Shown here: one piece after another, positions 61,813-64,000 of the stretch
Position numbering within the stretch: position 1 is the first letter of the stretch
Layout of the letters: every line of letters begins with the position of its first letter
Source of the DNA: Ailurus styani
Taxonomy: Eukaryota > Chordata > Mammalia > Carnivora > Ailuridae
NCBI GenBank assembly: GCA_002007465.1
Contig: LNAC01000065.1
Coordinates: 1,430,034-1,494,033, forward strand
Direction of reading: 5' to 3'
Length of the DNA: 64,000 bases
Made by a program: the position numbers and the translations under genes
The notes under the pieces: generated by a model
The model's input: only the letters and a program-made list of their open reading frames with translations
Databases searched by the model: none
What the model was told of the DNA's origin: nothing

Positions 61813-62195
61813 AACTTCTCTTTTAAGAGAAAAATGAGGTATAGTAAAAGTTGTGATTAAATTTGATATTGTATCTGCTCAGACGTGGTGGCCTCCTATC
61901 CCCCACTACACTCAGTATTTTCTCTCCCAGGTAATGCTCAGGTGTCATATATTAGAGAAACAAATAGTGCCTGTATTTGGGAGTGGAATGTCAACTTTTC
62001 CACAAGCTGAAATCTATTGGATCAGTTACTGTCCTAAACTAGGCATGGGTTTTCAAACTACTTACTGAATTGTATTTGTATTTAAATATTTATTTGGAAA
62101 ACCACAAAGCACCACATATGCAAGTCATATTGAGGACCACTAAAAATATGCAAACTACAAACCCAACAGCACTCAATCTTTGAAGCACTATTTTC

Positions 62196-62389
62196 TTTTT
62201 TTTTTTTTAAAGATTTTTTATTTATTTATTTGACAGAGAGAGAGAGATCACAAGTAGGCGGAGAGACAGGCAGAGAAAGCAGGCTCCCTGCTGAGCAGAG
62301 AACCCGATGCGGGCCTCGATCCCAGGACCCTGAGATCATGACCTGAGCCGAAAGCAGAGGCTTTAACCCACTGAGCCACCCAGGCGCCC
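62196..62389 (-). mobile_element. Young Can-SINE, minus
   Basis: Perfect duplication tgaagcactattttc (62181-62195 and 62390-62404). Confidence 0.97.
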
Positions 62390-62609
62390 TGAAGCACTAT
62401 TTTCAAAATGTTCTTGTTCACCATGTTCTCTTTGTGTGTACCAGGTGATTGTTTTTCACAATGTGCTCCTTAAGAGCATACACAGAGACACACAAGATAA
62501 AGAAAGCAGATGGGTTTTATATTTTATTTCAATCAGCTGTACTTCCTTAACCTCTCATCTAAACTAAAAAGCCTGTTATCAACCCTACTAATTTGTAGTT
62601 AGATTTTTA

Positions 62610-62817
62610 TTTTTTATTTTTTAAAGATTTTATTTATTTCTTTGACACAGAGAGAGAGATCACAAGTAGGCAGAGAGGCAGGCAGAGAGATAGGGAGAGG
62701 AGGAAGCAGGCTCCCTGCCGAGCAGAGAGCCCGATGTGGGCCTCGATCCCAGGACGCTGAGATCATGACCTGAGCCGAAAGCAGAGGCTTTAACCCACTG
62801 AGCCACCCAGGCGCCCT
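62610..62817 (-). mobile_element. Young Can-SINE, minus
   Basis: Perfect duplication tgtagttagattttta (62594-62609 and 62818-62833). The last SINE before the CpG island. Confidence 0.97.
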
Positions 62818-63606
62818 GTAGTTAGATTTTTAATGAGGTAAAAACGGCTTTCCTAAGGGCAAGGTGGCTGGCAATTACGTTACAGTAATGCATTCTTCTA
62901 CCTCTTTTCCATTGGTGGGAGACGTGCTCCGTGATTCCTGGCTTCAACAAGCAAAGTGAGGAAACAAGAGATGCCAGAGTCTCTTTATCCATTACTCCTT
63001 TAGAGCATTCGCAGGCTGTGTTTAAACTTCCGGATAGATTATAATGCAATTATTCCAAAACAAATGTGCGTGCTACATTTCCTCGTTCGTAATTTTTTAT
63101 TAGCCCACAAAATAGCGGCGCTCCATTTATTTTTCCTCGAAAAACGCCCCTTCTGCCCCAACGCCTCTATTTCTTTCCATTCTGTCGCCCCGGTCACCGT
63201 GCCCTGTACTCTTCAGCTCCATCTCGTGTAGAAAAACGTCGGCTGCACCCTCCGCTCCGACCGCGGGGAGCATTCACCGCAGTGGGAAGGATGAAAAGCC
63301 GGGAACTTTACTTAGGAATCAAAGCTCAACGAAGAATTGATTTCCCGTAGATCCTGTCTCAGAAAAAGCCGGTCTTACCGTTGACAGGAAACTCAGGAAA
63401 GCCCATATATATACTGGTTTCCTTGATACATTCAACTGAATCTGAGAACATCCTACTGTTGGGTCACCGCTTAGCTATACTTGGGGTGGGATTTCCACTG
63501 ATCCGCGGCTCCCGGGGAAGCCGTTCAGCAGAGCCAAGCAAGGACGTTCTCCGAGCAGCAGGATGCGCTCCGCCAGCTGCCTGCCTCACGGGACCCGAGC
63601 GCGGAC

Positions 63607-63618
63607 TGAGTCACGTCA
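63607..63618 (+). promoter_or_regulatory. Overlapping AP-1 and CRE-like site
   Basis: TGAGTCACGTCA joins a consensus AP-1 heptamer (TGAGTCA) with a half-CRE (CGTCA). It lies inside the CpG island about 250 bases before the TATA-like box. Confidence 0.5.
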
Positions 63619-63860
63619 CAGAGCCCAGAGGAGAACGCCGCACACGGGCTGCGAGGCCGTTCCGGGAGAGGGTGGGGAGGGAAGTGCGCTCCTCGCTGCA
63701 GACGACCCGGGCTGACAGAAGTCGTTTCCGAGTTCCCCGGTCCCGCGCCGCCTCAGGCAAGGAGTTGAGGGGCCGTGGGGCCCGGTTGCCCCCAGCATCT
63801 CCCCAGACTCCTCCTCCTGAGCAACCTGCGGGTCAGGGGCGCCCACCTTTGGCTCGTTAT

Positions 63861-63867
63861 TATAAAT
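63861..63867 (+). promoter_or_regulatory. TATA-like box in the CpG island
   Basis: TATAAAT in a short AT-rich island (CGTTATTATAAATTTGC) within otherwise GC-rich sequence. If used, transcription would start near 63890. CpG-island promoters often lack a TATA box, so function is uncertain. Confidence 0.35.
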
Positions 63868-63975
63868 TTGCTTACGAAACCCTCCTGATCTTTCAAGTTG
63901 CCCTGTGTGGTTTCTGCCTCCTCTGACCAGGGGCGAGGGGGCCCCGAGCGCCCCGCGGTCGGGCGGGCAGGAGCG

Positions 63976-63991
63976 CGGCGGCGGCGGCGGC
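63976..63991 (+). repeat. CGG trinucleotide run
   Basis: About five CGG units just before the window end, typical of 5' UTRs in CpG islands. Confidence 0.8.
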
Positions 63992-64000
63992 TGGGAGGGG

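Larger units (their letters stand above)
63110..64000 (+). promoter_or_regulatory. CpG island, probable ATP1B3 promoter and 5' UTR
   Basis: GC content and CpG density rise sharply from about 63.1 kb and are highest from 63.5 kb to the window end. Visible elements are an overlapping AP-1/CRE-like site (63607-63618), a TATA-like box (63861-63867), a GC box (GGGCGGG at 63961) and a CGG run (63976-63991). In mammals the next gene after GRK7 in the same orientation is ATP1B3, encoding the Na,K-ATPase beta-3 subunit, and it starts about 50-60 kb downstream, as here. The coding start is not in the window, so the identity rests on synteny alone. A divergent antisense transcript from the island is also possible. 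Confidence 0.7.

Noticed and set aside
63381..63926. 181-codon open frame through the CpG island
   Set aside because: Stops are rare by chance in GC-rich sequence; composition changes abruptly along the frame, and no domain is visible.

Overview
This is a piece of a mammalian nuclear genome, almost certainly from a carnivore and probably a mustelid. Some forty tRNA-derived Can-SINEs (5' end GGCGCCTGGGTGGCTCAG, CT-rich body, AATAAA-rich tail) are scattered on both strands, many with intact target-site duplications (TSDs). LINE-1 3' ends, MaLR/ERVL LTRs, MIR, L2 and DNA-transposon fossils fill much of the rest. Placing it in Mustelidae rather than simply Carnivora is an inference from the SINE variant. 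There are two N gaps (126 and 428 bases) and one isolated N, so the assembly is a draft.

The only protein-coding exons I can support are the last two of GRK7, the cone-opsin kinase, on the + strand: 5796-6070 and 13426-13762, separated by a 7.36 kb intron. Together they give about 203 codons, from the kinase activation segment to a C-terminal CLLL prenylation box. Both splice junctions and the reading frame are intact. The upstream GRK7 exons lie before the window.

From about 14.4 to 63.1 kb I see no active gene. This interval holds the repeats, a processed HNRNPA1 pseudogene (minus strand, 56.0-57.6 kb) with a SINE inserted in its 3' UTR, L1 ORF2 C-terminal remnants (31.6-32.6 and 39.3-39.9 kb), a truncated ERV1-like LTR running into the large gap (33.4-33.9 kb), and long stretches of featureless unique sequence.

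The last ~0.9 kb is a CpG island with a GC box, a CGG run, an overlapping AP-1/CRE-like site and a TATA-like box. In the conserved mammalian order GRK7 is followed by ATP1B3 (Na,K-ATPase beta-3) in the same direction, so this is probably the ATP1B3 promoter and 5' end. Its start codon is not in the window. No new gene system is evident; the unusual items are structural (twin-primed L1, hairpins, nested insertions, local duplications, a CpG-dense intronic patch).
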